Shown here: positions 53,439 to 62,930 of the stretch, in pieces | Position numbering within the stretch: position 1 is the stretch's first letter | Layout of the letters: every line of letters begins with the position of its first letter | DNA from: Azospirillum brasilense | GTDB taxonomy: Bacteria; Pseudomonadota; Alphaproteobacteria; Azospirillales; Azospirillaceae | Length of the DNA: 64,000 bases | NCBI RefSeq assembly: GCF_001315015.1 | Contig: NZ_CP012916.1 | Coordinates: 81,001-145,000, forward strand | Reading direction: 5' to 3' | Position numbers and translations under genes: made by a program | The notes under the pieces: generated by a model | Seen by the model: the letters and a program-made list of their open reading frames with translations, nothing else | What the model was told of the DNA's origin: nothing | The model's database searches: none

Positions 53439-54851
53439 GTGAGCACACCCGACCTGTTCCGCCTCAGCGCCGCCGACATGGCGGAGGGTGTGCGCACCCG
53501 CCGCTTCCGGGCGCGTGACCTCGTGGCGGCGAGCCTGGAGCGCATCGCGGCGCTGGACGGCGGGCTGAAATCCTTCATCACGGTGGCCCCCGACGCGGCC
53601 CTCGTCGCCGCGGAGGAGGCCGACCGGCGGGTCGAGGCCGGGGCGCCGCTCGGCCCGCTGCACGGCGTGCCGGTGGGCGTCAAGGACCTGACGCTGACGG
53701 CGGGGCTGCGCACCACCTACGGCTCCACCCTCTACGCCGACCTGATCCCCGACACCGACGACCTCAGCGTCGCCCGGCTGAAGGCGGCGGGCGCCATCAT
53801 CGTCGGCAAGACCAACACGCCGGAGTTCGGTTTCGGCGCGATCACCGGCAACGAGCTGTGCGGGCCGACCGCCAACCCCTACGACCACGACAAGACCAGC
53901 GGCGGGTCGAGCGGCGGCAGCGCCGCCGCGGTCGCCGCCGGGCTGGTGCCGCTGGCCCAGGGGACCGACTTCGGCGGCTCGGTGCGCACGCCGGCCAGCT
54001 TCTGCGGGGTGGTCGGGCTGCGCCCGACGCCGGGGCGCATCCCCAGCCCGGGCCGCGCGCTGGCCTGGGACGGGCTGGCGACGCAGGGATTCCTCGCCCG
54101 CGACGTTGCCGACGCCGCGCTGGCACTGGCCGCCGTCAGCGGGCCGGATCCCCGCGATCCGACCTCCCTTCCCGTGCCGGAATGGACGGTGCCGGACCTC
54201 GACGCCCTCGACCCGCTGTCGCTGCGGGTGGCCTGGAGCACGGACCTCGGCTCCGCCCTGGTCGACCTCGGGCTGGCCGAGCGGTTCGAGGCCGTGATGC
54301 GCGGGCTGGAGGGCCGCTTCGGCGCGTTCGAGGAGGCCACGCCTGACTGCCGGGAGGCCGGCGCCGCCTTCGGCACGCTGCGCGCCGCGCACATCTTCCA
54401 CACCTACGGCCGGACGCTGGAGCAGGACGGCGACCGGCTGAGCCCGTCGGTCGCCTGGAACATCGCGCGGGGCAAGGGGCTGAGCGCCGCCGACTATCTG
54501 CGGGCGGAGGCCCAGCGCAGCGCGCTCTACCGCCGCTTCGCCGCCTTCTTCCGCGACCACGACATCCTGATGACGCTGAGCGCCAGCGTGCCGCCCTTCC
54601 CCAACGCCCAGGGCGACGTGACGGAAATCAACGGCTTCCGGCTGTCCACCATCATCGACTATCTGGCGATCACCTACACCGTGTCGCTGATCGGTTTCCC
54701 CTGCCTGTCGATCCCCTGCGGCTGGACGGCGGACGGCCTGCCCATCGGCCTGCAACTGATCGCCCGCCCCTACGAGGAGGAGCGGCTGCTGGGCTGCGCC
54801 CGTTTCCTGGAGCGGGAGGTGGGGTTCCGCCACCGCTGGCCCCCGCTCTGA
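53439..54851 (+). CDS. Amidase-signature family hydrolase
   Basis: The 470-residue serine amidase has Lys82 (VGVKDLTLT), Ser157 (SGGSSGGSAAAVAAG) and Ser181 (TDFGGSVRTPAS), the complete triad. It is the last gene of the hydantoinase cluster and could remove an amide or carbamoyl group from the ring-opened product. The GTG at 53439 has GGAGA 8 bases upstream. The similar amidase at 37010 differs in sequence and is not a recent duplicate. Confidence 0.9.
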   Translation: MSTPDLFRLSAADMAEGVRTRRFRARDLVAASLERIAALDGGLKSFITVAPDAALVAAEEADRRVEAGAPLGPLHGVPVGVKDLTLTAGLRTTYGSTLYADLIPDTDDLSVARLKAAGAIIVGKTNTPEFGFGAITGNELCGPTANPYDHDKTSGGSSGGSAAAVAAGLVPLAQGTDFGGSVRTPASFCGVVGLRPTPGRIPSPGRALAWDGLATQGFLARDVADAALALAAVSGPDPRDPTSLPVPEWTVPDLDALDPLSLRVAWSTDLGSALVDLGLAERFEAVMRGLEGRFGAFEEATPDCREAGAAFGTLRAAHIFHTYGRTLEQDGDRLSPSVAWNIARGKGLSAADYLRAEAQRSALYRRFAAFFRDHDILMTLSASVPPFPNAQGDVTEINGFRLSTIIDYLAITYTVSLIGFPCLSIPCGWTADGLPIGLQLIARPYEEERLLGCARFLEREVGFRHRWPPL

Positions 54852-54968
54852 CTTTTTCCAGCTGCGCAGGGGAGGGGGTGCCGCCGTTTCGCCCCGGGGC
54901 ATCAGAGGTTTGCGTTGACGCGGCAGGCGGACCTTCCGTCCAACAAGAACGGGAGAATGTGCGGTGGA

Positions 54969-55355
54969 TCAGGGGCAGACGGCCTCGACGATCCGGCACA
55001 CGTCCCCTGCGGTCCGTGGGGTGAAGCGGGCGAGCAGCCCACCGCGCAGCTCGGGCACGACCAACGACACCGGCTGTTCGGCAGGAACCGTCAGATCGTG
55101 GTCGAGGTCGCAGACGCTGACGTAATCCAGCCCGGTCATGGCAACCAAAAGCGACTGCCGCCCCCGCTCGTCGACGGCGTGGGCGATGGCCCGTCCGTTG
55201 GCGGCGGCGTAGGCGGCGGCCTGATCCTGGGTGTAGCGGGACACCGGCAGCACCCGCAGCGACGGGTGGCTGCGCAGGACCGTGGCGATGAGGGCGTTGA
55301 GGCCGCTGGACAGACTCGGCATGGTTTCCAAAGGCTTCCGACTGTGAACCGCCAT
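54969..55355 (-). CDS. Hypothetical protein of unknown function
   Basis: The 128-residue protein starts MAVHSRKPLETMPSLSSGLN and contains LVAMTGLDYVSVCDLDHDLT and VVPELRGGLLARFTPRTAGD. It has an even charge pattern, no signal peptide and no membrane segment, and no family is recognised. A second ATG at 55322 (MPSLSSGLN) is an alternative start; neither has a strong ribosome site. It is convergent with the amidase gene and in tandem with the chemoreceptor gene. Confidence 0.6.
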   Translation of the reverse strand: MAVHSRKPLETMPSLSSGLNALIATVLRSHPSLRVLPVSRYTQDQAAAYAAANGRAIAHAVDERGRQSLLVAMTGLDYVSVCDLDHDLTVPAEQPVSLVVPELRGGLLARFTPRTAGDVCRIVEAVCP

Positions 55356-55437
55356 GCTACCACGAATTCGGCCGTTGGGGGCGCCGCCCCCGCGCGACGC
55401 GATAATGGTCACGCGGGGTTCACACTCTGCCGGTGCG

Positions 55438-57141
55438 TCAGCCGGCGCGGACCCGCGCGATGAAGCCGTGGATCTCGTCGCGCAACAGGTCGGAATCGCG
55501 GGACAGGCTGTTCGCGGCGTCCAGCACCTCCGCGGCGGCCTCGCGCACATCGGTGGCCGATTGGCTGACGCCGCCGATGTTGCCCGACACCAGCCGGGTG
55601 CCCTGGGCCGCCTGCTGGATGTTGCGGCCGATCTCGTGCGTGGCGGCGGTCTGCTCCTCCACGGCGGCGGCGATGGCCCCGGCGATGGCGTCCACGTCGG
55701 CGATGGTCCGGGCGATGTTGCGGATGGCCGTCACGGTGCCTTCGGTGATGGCCTGGATTTCGGTGATCTGGCTGGCGATCTCCTCGGTCGCTTGGGAGGT
55801 CTGTGTGGCCAGAGCCTTCACCTCGTGGGCGACGACGGTGAAGCCCTTGCCGGCCTCGCCGGCGCGGGCGGCCTCGATGGTGGCGTTCAGCGCCAGCAGG
55901 TTGGTCTGGCTGGCGATGTTCTGGATCAGGTTGACGACGTCGCCGATCTTCTGGGCGGCGCTGGCCAGCCGCTCAACCAGCGCGTTGGTCCGTTCCCCTT
56001 CGGCCACGGCGTCGCGGGCGACCGTCGCGGCGCCGTTCACCTGACGGCCGATCTCCCCGATGGAGCTGCCGAGCTGCTCCGAGGCGGCGGCGACCGTCGC
56101 GACGTTGGCCGACGCCTGCTCCGTCGCGGCGGCGACCGAGGAGGCCTGTTCCGTCGTCGTCTCGGCGGCGCCGGTCATCGTCTGCGCGTTGCTCTGAAGC
56201 TGGCGGGCGGCCTGCGAGACGGCCTGGACCACGCCCTGCACGTTGGCGTCGAACTGGTCGGCCAGGGCCAGCATGGCGGACCGGCGGTCGGCCTCCATCT
56301 GGCGCTTCTGCGCGTCGCTCTCCTCCTGGAGACGGCGCATGTCGAGCCCGTTGCTCTTGAAGACCTGGAGCGCGCGGGCGAGCAGGCCGACCTCGTCCGT
56401 GCGTTCGGTGCCCTGGATGGACACGGTCAGGTCGCCGGCGGCGATCGAGGTCATCTCCGACGTCAGGCGGTGCAGCGGACGAACGACGAAGAACAGCAGG
56501 ATGGAGCCCAGCAGGCCGAAGGCGAACAGCAGGCCGGCGCCCGCCACCGTGTAGAGCCGAGTCATGACCTGTTGGGAGAGCGCGGTGGCGCGCTTCTCGG
56601 CCTCGCGCGTCTCGGCCATGCCCTGCTCCACCCGCTCGCCCAGCGCGGCGGTCAGCTTCTGCCGGACCGGGCGGCCGACGTCGATGGACACGCGGATGGC
56701 GCCGTCGGTGTCGAAGCCGCGGGCCAGCTGCACGGTGGTCTGGGCGACGCGCTCATACTCCCCGACGATCGACTTGATGGCCTGGATGCTCTCGCGCTCC
56801 GCCGGGTCGTCGTAGGCCGCGGCCAGCGTGTCGATGGCGGACAGGGCCTTGGCGATGTTGGCCGTGAGCTGCGTGTTGGCGGCGTCGATGGCCTCGCGGG
56901 ACGAGGCGACGATGGCGTTCGCCTCGGTGTCCATGGCGTCGCCCAGCGCCGATTGCACGGCAATGGTCGCGCCGAGCCGGTCGGCAACCAGTTCGGTGAT
57001 GCGGGCGGTTGAGCTTGTCAGATCGGAGATCGCGCTCCGGGCGGTCCAGACGAGGCTGGCGATGACGATCAGCAGGACGAGAACCGGGACGAGGATCTTG
57101 TGCAGTAACTTGCGGTTCGAGAACCAGCGGTGCAGCGGCAT
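55438..57141 (-). CDS. Methyl-accepting chemotaxis protein
   Basis: The 567-residue inner-membrane receptor has TM1 near residues 15-35 (LVPVLVLLIVIASLVWTA), a four-helix-bundle-like periplasmic domain, TM2 near 195-217, a HAMP domain (RPLHRLTSEMTSIAAGDL) and the long cytoplasmic coiled coil. The signaling tip is LIQNIASQTNLLALNATIEA followed by ARAGEAGKGFTVVAHEVKAL. It would signal to CheA/CheW. Ligand unknown. The ATG at 57141 has GGAAAG upstream. Confidence 0.93.
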   Translation of the reverse strand: MPLHRWFSNRKLLHKILVPVLVLLIVIASLVWTARSAISDLTSSTARITELVADRLGATIAVQSALGDAMDTEANAIVASSREAIDAANTQLTANIAKALSAIDTLAAAYDDPAERESIQAIKSIVGEYERVAQTTVQLARGFDTDGAIRVSIDVGRPVRQKLTAALGERVEQGMAETREAEKRATALSQQVMTRLYTVAGAGLLFAFGLLGSILLFFVVRPLHRLTSEMTSIAAGDLTVSIQGTERTDEVGLLARALQVFKSNGLDMRRLQEESDAQKRQMEADRRSAMLALADQFDANVQGVVQAVSQAARQLQSNAQTMTGAAETTTEQASSVAAATEQASANVATVAAASEQLGSSIGEIGRQVNGAATVARDAVAEGERTNALVERLASAAQKIGDVVNLIQNIASQTNLLALNATIEAARAGEAGKGFTVVAHEVKALATQTSQATEEIASQITEIQAITEGTVTAIRNIARTIADVDAIAGAIAAAVEEQTAATHEIGRNIQQAAQGTRLVSGNIGGVSQSATDVREAAAEVLDAANSLSRDSDLLRDEIHGFIARVRAG

Positions 57142-57207
57142 GTTCAAGGCTTTCCAATAAGGCGTGCTTGATCGGCGGGACGGCAGGGGGCGCCGGGAGC
57201 CGGATCC

Positions 57208-57243
57208 AAAAAAATCCCCCGCAGGCCGGCCGGCATGCGGGGG
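57208..57243 (-). terminator. Rho-independent terminator of the CoA-ligase operon
   Basis: CCCCCGCA (57216-57223) pairs with TGCGGGGG (57236-57243). The stem is followed on the minus strand by ATTTTTTT. It is 17 bp after the CoA-ligase stop. Confidence 0.88.
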
Positions 57244-57259
57244 GAGGTGAGACGCGCCG

Positions 57260-58789
57260 TCAGCCGGCCAGCCGGTCCCAGCAGCCGTCTAAGGCGGGGG
57301 ACAGCTTGTGCTTCATGATGCGCTGGCTGGGGGTGCGCTCGAACTCCTCGACCACCGCGATGTAGCGCGGATTCTGGTAGGGCGCGAGCTGTTTTCCGAG
57401 CCAGCCGGACAGCGACGGGATGTCCAGCGTCGTCCCGGCCTTCGGCTTCACGAACAGCTTGATGTCCTGCTCGCCCACGTCGGCGGCAACGCCGATGATG
57501 GCGCAGTCCTCGACGCTGGGGTGAGTGGCCGCCACATGCTCGACCTCCCAGGCCGAGACGTTCTCGCCCTTGCAGCGCACGCTGTCGGTCATCCGGCCGT
57601 GGAACAGCAGCGTCCCGTTGTCATCGAGCGAACCGAGGTCGCCGGTGCGCAAAGCGCCGTCCTTGAGCGCGCGGGCCGTCGCCTCCGGGTTGCGGAAATA
57701 GCCGGCGAAGATGGCGCCGGGCCGGTCGGTGCGGACGACGATCTCGCCCCGCTCGCCCTGCGGCACCGGCTTGCCCGCGCCGTCCAGCAGCTCCACGCTG
57801 AACCAGGGCATCGGGCGGCCGACCGCGCCGACCACGCCCTCGTCGTTGCAGGTGGTGATGCTCGACGCCTCGGTCATGCCGTAGCATTCGCGGATCTGCA
57901 CGCCGAACCGCTCCTCGAAGGGTGTCCAGGTCTCCTTCGGGCAGCCGCCGCCCCAGGCGATGCGCACGGGGTGGTCATGGTCGCGCGGGGAGACCGGCTG
58001 CTTCAGCAGGATTTGCAGGATGCCGCCCAGATAGTGGATGTGGGTCGCCCCGTACTCCCGCACCTGATCCCAGAAGCGGCTGGCGCTGAAGCGGTCGACC
58101 ATGGCCAGCGACACGGCACGGATCAGCGGCATGACGATCATCTGGGCGCCGCCGATGTGGTACAGCGGCTCCCACACGAACAGCACGTCGCCGTCGCGGG
58201 CGGCGGAGACGCGGGCCACCGCCTCGCCGGCCAGCCGCATCATGCGGTGCGACACCAGCACGCCCTTGGGCCGCCCGGTGGTGCCGGAGGTGTACATGAT
58301 GGCGAAGGTGTCGTCGGGGGCGGGCGGCGCCTCCTCGAAGGCGGCGTCGGATTCCAGCAGGGTCTCCAGCCGCAGCGCGGCGGACGGGTCGCCCTGGACG
58401 ATCAGCGGCGTGCCGGCGGGCACCGCCCCCGTCTCGGCGATCACCGGCAGGAACTCGGCCTCGGCGACGATGGCACCGGGCTCCGAATGCTCCAGGATGT
58501 AGCGCAGGCCCTCGCCGCGCTGCTGGGCGTTGATCGGCACCCAGACCAGCCCGGCCTTGGCGAGGCCGAACAGGGTGGAGAGCACCAGCGGGCTGTTGCG
58601 CAGCATCAGCGCCACGCGGTCGCCGGGCTTCAGCCCCAGCCGCCGCAGCTCCGCCGCCACGCCGTCGGACTGGCGGTCGAGCGTGGCGAAGCTCAGGGCC
58701 TCACCGTTGAAGCGGGCGAACAGGCGGGCGCGTCCGGTCCGGGCCGCCTGCGTGAACAGGCGGACGAACCCTTCTTCGAAATCGGACAT
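57260..58789 (-). CDS. AMP-dependent acyl-CoA ligase (crotonobetaine/carnitine-CoA ligase-like)
   Basis: The 509-residue ANL-superfamily enzyme activates a carboxylic acid with ATP and CoA. Core motifs are IMYTSGTTGRPKGVLVSHRM (P-loop, near residue 168), ECYGMTEASSITT (A5), the adenylate-binding TGDLGSLDDNGTLLFHGRMT and a C-terminal Lys in RTPSQRIMKHKLS. Similarity of layout suggests a short or polar acid such as a carnitine-like or aromatic acid, but substrate is not determined. It lies 39 bp after the fused permease gene and is the last gene of the operon. Confidence 0.9.
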   Translation of the reverse strand: MSDFEEGFVRLFTQAARTGRARLFARFNGEALSFATLDRQSDGVAAELRRLGLKPGDRVALMLRNSPLVLSTLFGLAKAGLVWVPINAQQRGEGLRYILEHSEPGAIVAEAEFLPVIAETGAVPAGTPLIVQGDPSAALRLETLLESDAAFEEAPPAPDDTFAIMYTSGTTGRPKGVLVSHRMMRLAGEAVARVSAARDGDVLFVWEPLYHIGGAQMIVMPLIRAVSLAMVDRFSASRFWDQVREYGATHIHYLGGILQILLKQPVSPRDHDHPVRIAWGGGCPKETWTPFEERFGVQIRECYGMTEASSITTCNDEGVVGAVGRPMPWFSVELLDGAGKPVPQGERGEIVVRTDRPGAIFAGYFRNPEATARALKDGALRTGDLGSLDDNGTLLFHGRMTDSVRCKGENVSAWEVEHVAATHPSVEDCAIIGVAADVGEQDIKLFVKPKAGTTLDIPSLSGWLGKQLAPYQNPRYIAVVEEFERTPSQRIMKHKLSPALDGCWDRLAG

Positions 58790-58828
58790 GATGCGTATCT
58801 CGAATGCGTTTGGTCGGTTGGTTGCGGA

Positions 58829-60598
58829 TCAGCGCGCCGGACGGCGCAGCCATTCCGCCATCAGCAGCAGGGCCATCACGATCGCGAAGACCACGACGGA
58901 CACGGCGGCCAGCGTCGGGTTCAACTGGAGGATCATGTCGTCCCACATCTGCTTCGGAAGCGTGGTCTTGACGCCGCCGCTGACGAAGATCGCCACGGTC
59001 AGCTCGTCGAAGGAGGTGATGAAGGCGAACAGGAAGGCCGCCACCAGACCGCCGCGGATCAGCGGGACGGTGACCAGCATCAGCGTCCGGAAGCGGTTCG
59101 CCCCCAGCGTCGCCGCCGCCTGGTCCAGCCGCCAGTCGTGCCCCTTGACCACCGCGGAGATGGCGACGAAGGCGAAGGGCAGGGCCAGCACCGTGTGGCC
59201 GATGATCAGGCCGAGGTCGGTGGCGACCAGCCCGATCTGGGCGAACAGGTAGAACAGCCCGACCGCGATGACGATGCGCGGCACGATCATCGGCGCCAGG
59301 AAGAAAGCGAAGATCGCCCCCCGCCAGCGCGAGGAGGAACGGGCGAGCGCCAGCGCGGCCAAGCCGGCCACCAGCGTCGCCAGGACCGCCGTGGCGAAGG
59401 CCACCGCGAAGGAGCGGATCGTCGCCGACACCCAGAGGTCGGAGTTGAAGTAGACCCGGAACCACTCCAGCCCGTAGCCCGGCGGCGGGAAGTCGAGGAA
59501 GGGGGAGGTGGTGAAGGCGATGGGCACCACGACCAGCGCCGGAGCGACCAGGAAGACGATCACCGCCGTGGAGTAGAGCGGCAGCAGCCGGTCCATCACC
59601 TTCGGCCCCAGCAGACGCCCGAGCGGTCCGCCCAGCGCCGTCGATGCCTTGGCGAGCGCCGACAGGATGCCCATCCCGGCCTCGCGCAGGCGGCCCTGGC
59701 CGCCGCCGGTCCGCCCGGACGTCTCACCCGACAGGGAAGACAGGCCGAACAGCCGGTCGTAGACCCAGCAGGTGACCAGCGCCGCGACCAGCATGAAGGT
59801 GGCCAGCGCGCCGGCGAAGGCCCAGTTCAGCATCTCCTGGATCTGGGTGATGATGAGCTGCGCCAACATGGTCTGCTGCGGCCCGCCGAGCAGCGCCGGC
59901 ACGATGAAGAAGCCCAGCGAGGAGATGAAGGTGAGCAGGCCTGCCGCCGCCACGCCGGGCAGCGAGAGCTGGAAGTAGACCAGCCAGAAGGCGTTGGCCG
60001 GCGGGGCACCCAGCGTCTCCGCCGCCTGGACCAGCCGGCGGTCGAGGGTGGTCATCACCGGCAGCATGGTCAGCACGGCCAGCGGCAGCATGGCGTGGAC
60101 CATGCCGGCCATCACGCCGAACTCGTTGTGCAGCAGCGGCAGGGGGGACATCCCGGTGCCGGAGAGGATCTGGTTGATGACGCCGGTGCGCCCCAGGATG
60201 ACCATCCAGGCGAAGGTCTTCACCAGATAGCTGGTCCAGAAGGGCACCATCACCGCCAGGATCGCCAGCCCGCGCTGGCGCTCCGGCAACTGCGCCAGCC
60301 AGTAGGCCAGCGGATAGCCGAACAGGAGCGACAGCAGGGCGGTCAGCCCGGCGATGCGGAAGGTGCTCATCAGGACGCGGAAATAGACGTCCGTGGCGAC
60401 GATGCGGGCGTAATGGTCGCCGGTCCAGGCCGAGGTCTCCAGGTCCTGGACGCTGAGGCCGAGCAGCCGCAGCACCGGGAACAGGAAGAAAATGGCCAGG
60501 AAGGCGAGCCCGGGGGCGGCCAGCCACAGCGGGCCGAAGCGCAGCCGCCGCCGCGCCGCGGCGAAGGCTCCGTCATGGTTCAGAGTGGCGGCGCTCAT
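58829..60598 (-). CDS. Fused two-domain ABC permease (PotB-PotC fusion)
   Basis: The 589-residue protein contains two complete permease domains. The first (residues 1-285) has EAA loop VQAAETLGAPPANAFWLVYF; the second (345-589) has LDQAAATLGANRFRTLMLVT. They are joined by a Gly/Arg/Leu-rich linker near residues 290-340. In most spermidine/iron-type transporters these are separate genes. The start overlaps the ATPase stop (ATGA). It gives the whole membrane channel in one chain. Confidence 0.9.
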   Translation of the reverse strand: MSAATLNHDGAFAAARRRLRFGPLWLAAPGLAFLAIFFLFPVLRLLGLSVQDLETSAWTGDHYARIVATDVYFRVLMSTFRIAGLTALLSLLFGYPLAYWLAQLPERQRGLAILAVMVPFWTSYLVKTFAWMVILGRTGVINQILSGTGMSPLPLLHNEFGVMAGMVHAMLPLAVLTMLPVMTTLDRRLVQAAETLGAPPANAFWLVYFQLSLPGVAAAGLLTFISSLGFFIVPALLGGPQQTMLAQLIITQIQEMLNWAFAGALATFMLVAALVTCWVYDRLFGLSSLSGETSGRTGGGQGRLREAGMGILSALAKASTALGGPLGRLLGPKVMDRLLPLYSTAVIVFLVAPALVVVPIAFTTSPFLDFPPPGYGLEWFRVYFNSDLWVSATIRSFAVAFATAVLATLVAGLAALALARSSSRWRGAIFAFFLAPMIVPRIVIAVGLFYLFAQIGLVATDLGLIIGHTVLALPFAFVAISAVVKGHDWRLDQAAATLGANRFRTLMLVTVPLIRGGLVAAFLFAFITSFDELTVAIFVSGGVKTTLPKQMWDDMILQLNPTLAAVSVVVFAIVMALLLMAEWLRRPAR

Positions 60599-61698
60599 GA
60601 CACCAGCACCCCGGCGTCGGCGCGCCAGCGCACCGCGACCACCTCGCCCAGCCGCGGCGGGGCGGTGCCGCGGCGGAGCCGGACGGTGATTGTCTCCTCG
60701 CCGCCGAGCGACACCAGAACGCGGGTCTCGGACCCGGCATAGACGGTGTCCACGACCTCGCCCCGCACCTCGTTGTCGCCCTCGCCGTCGATGTCGAGCT
60801 GTTCGGGGCGGACGACCAGCGTGCCGTCCTGGCTGTCTGGCGTGTCGGCCGACAGGCGGAAGCTGCCGTTGCCGGTGACCAGCATGGGCGCTCCGCTGCC
60901 GTCGCGCCGGACCTGCCCGCGGAAGATGTTCGACACGCCAATGAAGTCGGCGGCGAAGGCGGTCTTCGGGCGGGCGTAGATGTCGTGCGGGGTGCCGAGC
61001 TGCTCGATGCGGGCGTGGTTCATCAGGCAGATGCGGTCCGACATGGCCAGGGCTTCCTCCTGGTCATGGGTGACGTAGATGATCGTGGCGCCGGTCTCGC
61101 GATGCAGGCGCTTGATCTCGTACTGCATGTGCTCGCGCAGCTTCTTGTCGAGCGCCCCCAGCGGCTCGTCCATCAAAATGACCGAGGGCTGGTAGACGAA
61201 GCAGCGCGCCAGGGCGACGCGCTGCTGCTGCCCGCCGGACAGCTCCTTGGGAAAGCGCCCGGCGAGATGGCCGAGATGGACCATCTCCAGCGCTTCCTTC
61301 ACGCGCCGCGTCAGATCCGCCGGGGCGACGCCGCGCATGCGCAGGGGAAAGCCGATGTTCTCCGCCACCGTAAGGTGCGGGAACAGGGCGTAATGCTGAA
61401 AGACGAGGCCGATGTCCCGCTTGTGCACGGGGGTGCGGGTCTCGTCCTGTCCGTCGATCAGGATGCGCCCGCCGCTCGGCTCCACCAGCCCGCAGATCAT
61501 CTGCAGAAGCGTGGTCTTGCCGGACCCCGACGGGCCGAGCAGCGTCAGGAACTCGCCCGCCGGGACTTCCAGGCGGGTGGGTTCCAGCGCCGTGATGGCG
61601 CCGTACCGTTTGGTCAGGCCGTCGACCAGCAGCTTCGGCGTGGCGGCGGCTCCGGCCTGGACCGGCGCTGTCCGCGCCTGTGCGAGCGGTGAAAGCAT
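60595..61698 (-). CDS. ABC transporter ATP-binding protein (PotA-like)
   Basis: The 367-residue ATPase has Walker A GPSGSGKTTLLQMICG, Q-loop FQHYALFPHLTVAEN, signature ELSGGQQQRVALARCF, Walker B VILMDEPLGALDKKL and switch His in YVTHDQEEALAMSDR, with a C-terminal TOBE domain. GGAG lies about 10 bases before the ATG. It sits 30 bp after the binding-protein gene. Confidence 0.92.
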   Translation of the reverse strand: MLSPLAQARTAPVQAGAAATPKLLVDGLTKRYGAITALEPTRLEVPAGEFLTLLGPSGSGKTTLLQMICGLVEPSGGRILIDGQDETRTPVHKRDIGLVFQHYALFPHLTVAENIGFPLRMRGVAPADLTRRVKEALEMVHLGHLAGRFPKELSGGQQQRVALARCFVYQPSVILMDEPLGALDKKLREHMQYEIKRLHRETGATIIYVTHDQEEALAMSDRICLMNHARIEQLGTPHDIYARPKTAFAADFIGVSNIFRGQVRRDGSGAPMLVTGNGSFRLSADTPDSQDGTLVVRPEQLDIDGEGDNEVRGEVVDTVYAGSETRVLVSLGGEETITVRLRRGTAPPRLGEVVAVRWRADAGVLVS

Positions 61699-61728
61699 GG
61701 CGGCGGGTCTCCTTTCCGACAGGCGGGC

Positions 61729-62805
61729 TTAGCCGAGGATCCAGGCGTTGAAGCGCTCGTTCATCTTCGCCCGGTTGGCGCCCCACCAATCCTCCTTGGC
61801 GATGGTCATCACCTTCAGATTGTCTTCGAAGGTCGGCAGCGCCGGGGCGCGCTCCTTCGGGATGCTCTTGTAGGCGTCGAGGTTGGTCGGGCCGTAGGCC
61901 AGCACCTCGGTGAAGACGGCCTGGCGGGCCGGATCGGCGCAGAACTTGATGAACTGGCGGGCGGCGTCGGCGCGCGGGTTGCCGCGCGGGATGCCCCAGC
62001 CCTCGATCGAGTAAAGGCCCTGGTTCCAGTTGATCTTCACCGGGGCGCCGCCGTCGATCACCGCCTGGGCGCGGGCGTTCCACAGGGCGATCATGTCGAC
62101 CTCGCCGCTCTGGATGAGCTGGCTGGACTGGGCGCCGCCGGTCCACCACACGGCGACGTGCGGCTTGATGCGGTCGAGCGCCTTGAAGGCGCGGTCGACG
62201 TCGAGCGGGTAGAGCTGGTCGAGCGGCACGCCGTCGGCGAGCAGCGCCTGCTCCAGCGTGTCGATCGGGTTCTTGCGCAGCGAGCGGCGGCCCGGGAACT
62301 TCTCGACGTTCCAGAAATCGGCCCAGCTCTGCGGGGCGTTGGAGGCGAACTTGTCGGCGCGGTAGCCGAGGATGGTCGAATAGACGTCGGTGCCCATCCA
62401 ATGGCTGGTCAGCGAGTCCGGCATCAGGCCGGGGACGTCCGCCGCCGCGAAGTTCAGCGGCTCCAGCAGGTTCTGCTTCATCAGGATGTCGCGCGCCGAC
62501 AGGGTCAGCGTGCAGACGTCCCAGGTGTAGGACTTGGTCTCGACGATGGCCTTGAACTGGGCGGTCGGCTCCGCCTCGCGGGCGACGTTGACGACCTTGA
62601 TGCCGGTGGCCTTCTCGAACGGGTCGTAGAAGGACTTGCGGAAGGCCGGGCTGTAGGGGCCGCCCGGGTCGGCGACGGTGATCTGCTGCGTGGCGGCGAA
62701 GGCCGGACGCAGCAGCCCGGCGGGCAGGGTGGCGCCCAGCGCGACGCCGGCGGCGCCCTTCATCAGGCTGCGGCGGCCCATGGAGAAGCCGGAGGTCTTG
62801 CTCAT
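61729..62805 (-). CDS. ABC transporter substrate-binding protein (PotD-like, Tat signal)
   Basis: The 358-residue periplasmic protein has a twin-arginine signal (MGRRSLMKGAAGVALGATLP, cleavage near AFA). The mature start QQITVADPGGPYSPAFRKSF and SYTWDVCTLTLSARDI match the spermidine/putrescine-type class. The related binding protein at 41825 has a different pocket pattern. GGGAG precedes the ATG at 62805 by 6 bases. Confidence 0.9.
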   Translation of the reverse strand: MSKTSGFSMGRRSLMKGAAGVALGATLPAGLLRPAFAATQQITVADPGGPYSPAFRKSFYDPFEKATGIKVVNVAREAEPTAQFKAIVETKSYTWDVCTLTLSARDILMKQNLLEPLNFAAADVPGLMPDSLTSHWMGTDVYSTILGYRADKFASNAPQSWADFWNVEKFPGRRSLRKNPIDTLEQALLADGVPLDQLYPLDVDRAFKALDRIKPHVAVWWTGGAQSSQLIQSGEVDMIALWNARAQAVIDGGAPVKINWNQGLYSIEGWGIPRGNPRADAARQFIKFCADPARQAVFTEVLAYGPTNLDAYKSIPKERAPALPTFEDNLKVMTIAKEDWWGANRAKMNERFNAWILG

Positions 62806-62930
62806 GTGAAACTCCCTGTTCTGTGCGGCCGGGGCGTCTCTGTTGCCCCGGTGGATGAGCGCCGCCGTGGCAGCGCGGGTGGGCGGATCGTTGCGCCCGG
62901 GAAGAGTCGTGTTTGGGGCGTGAGCCCGAA

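Noticed and set aside
57308..60742. A 1144-codon open frame on the plus strand
   Set aside because: It is the antisense shadow of the CoA ligase and fused permease genes; the His/Gln/Arg/Gly-rich translation is typical of high-GC shadows.
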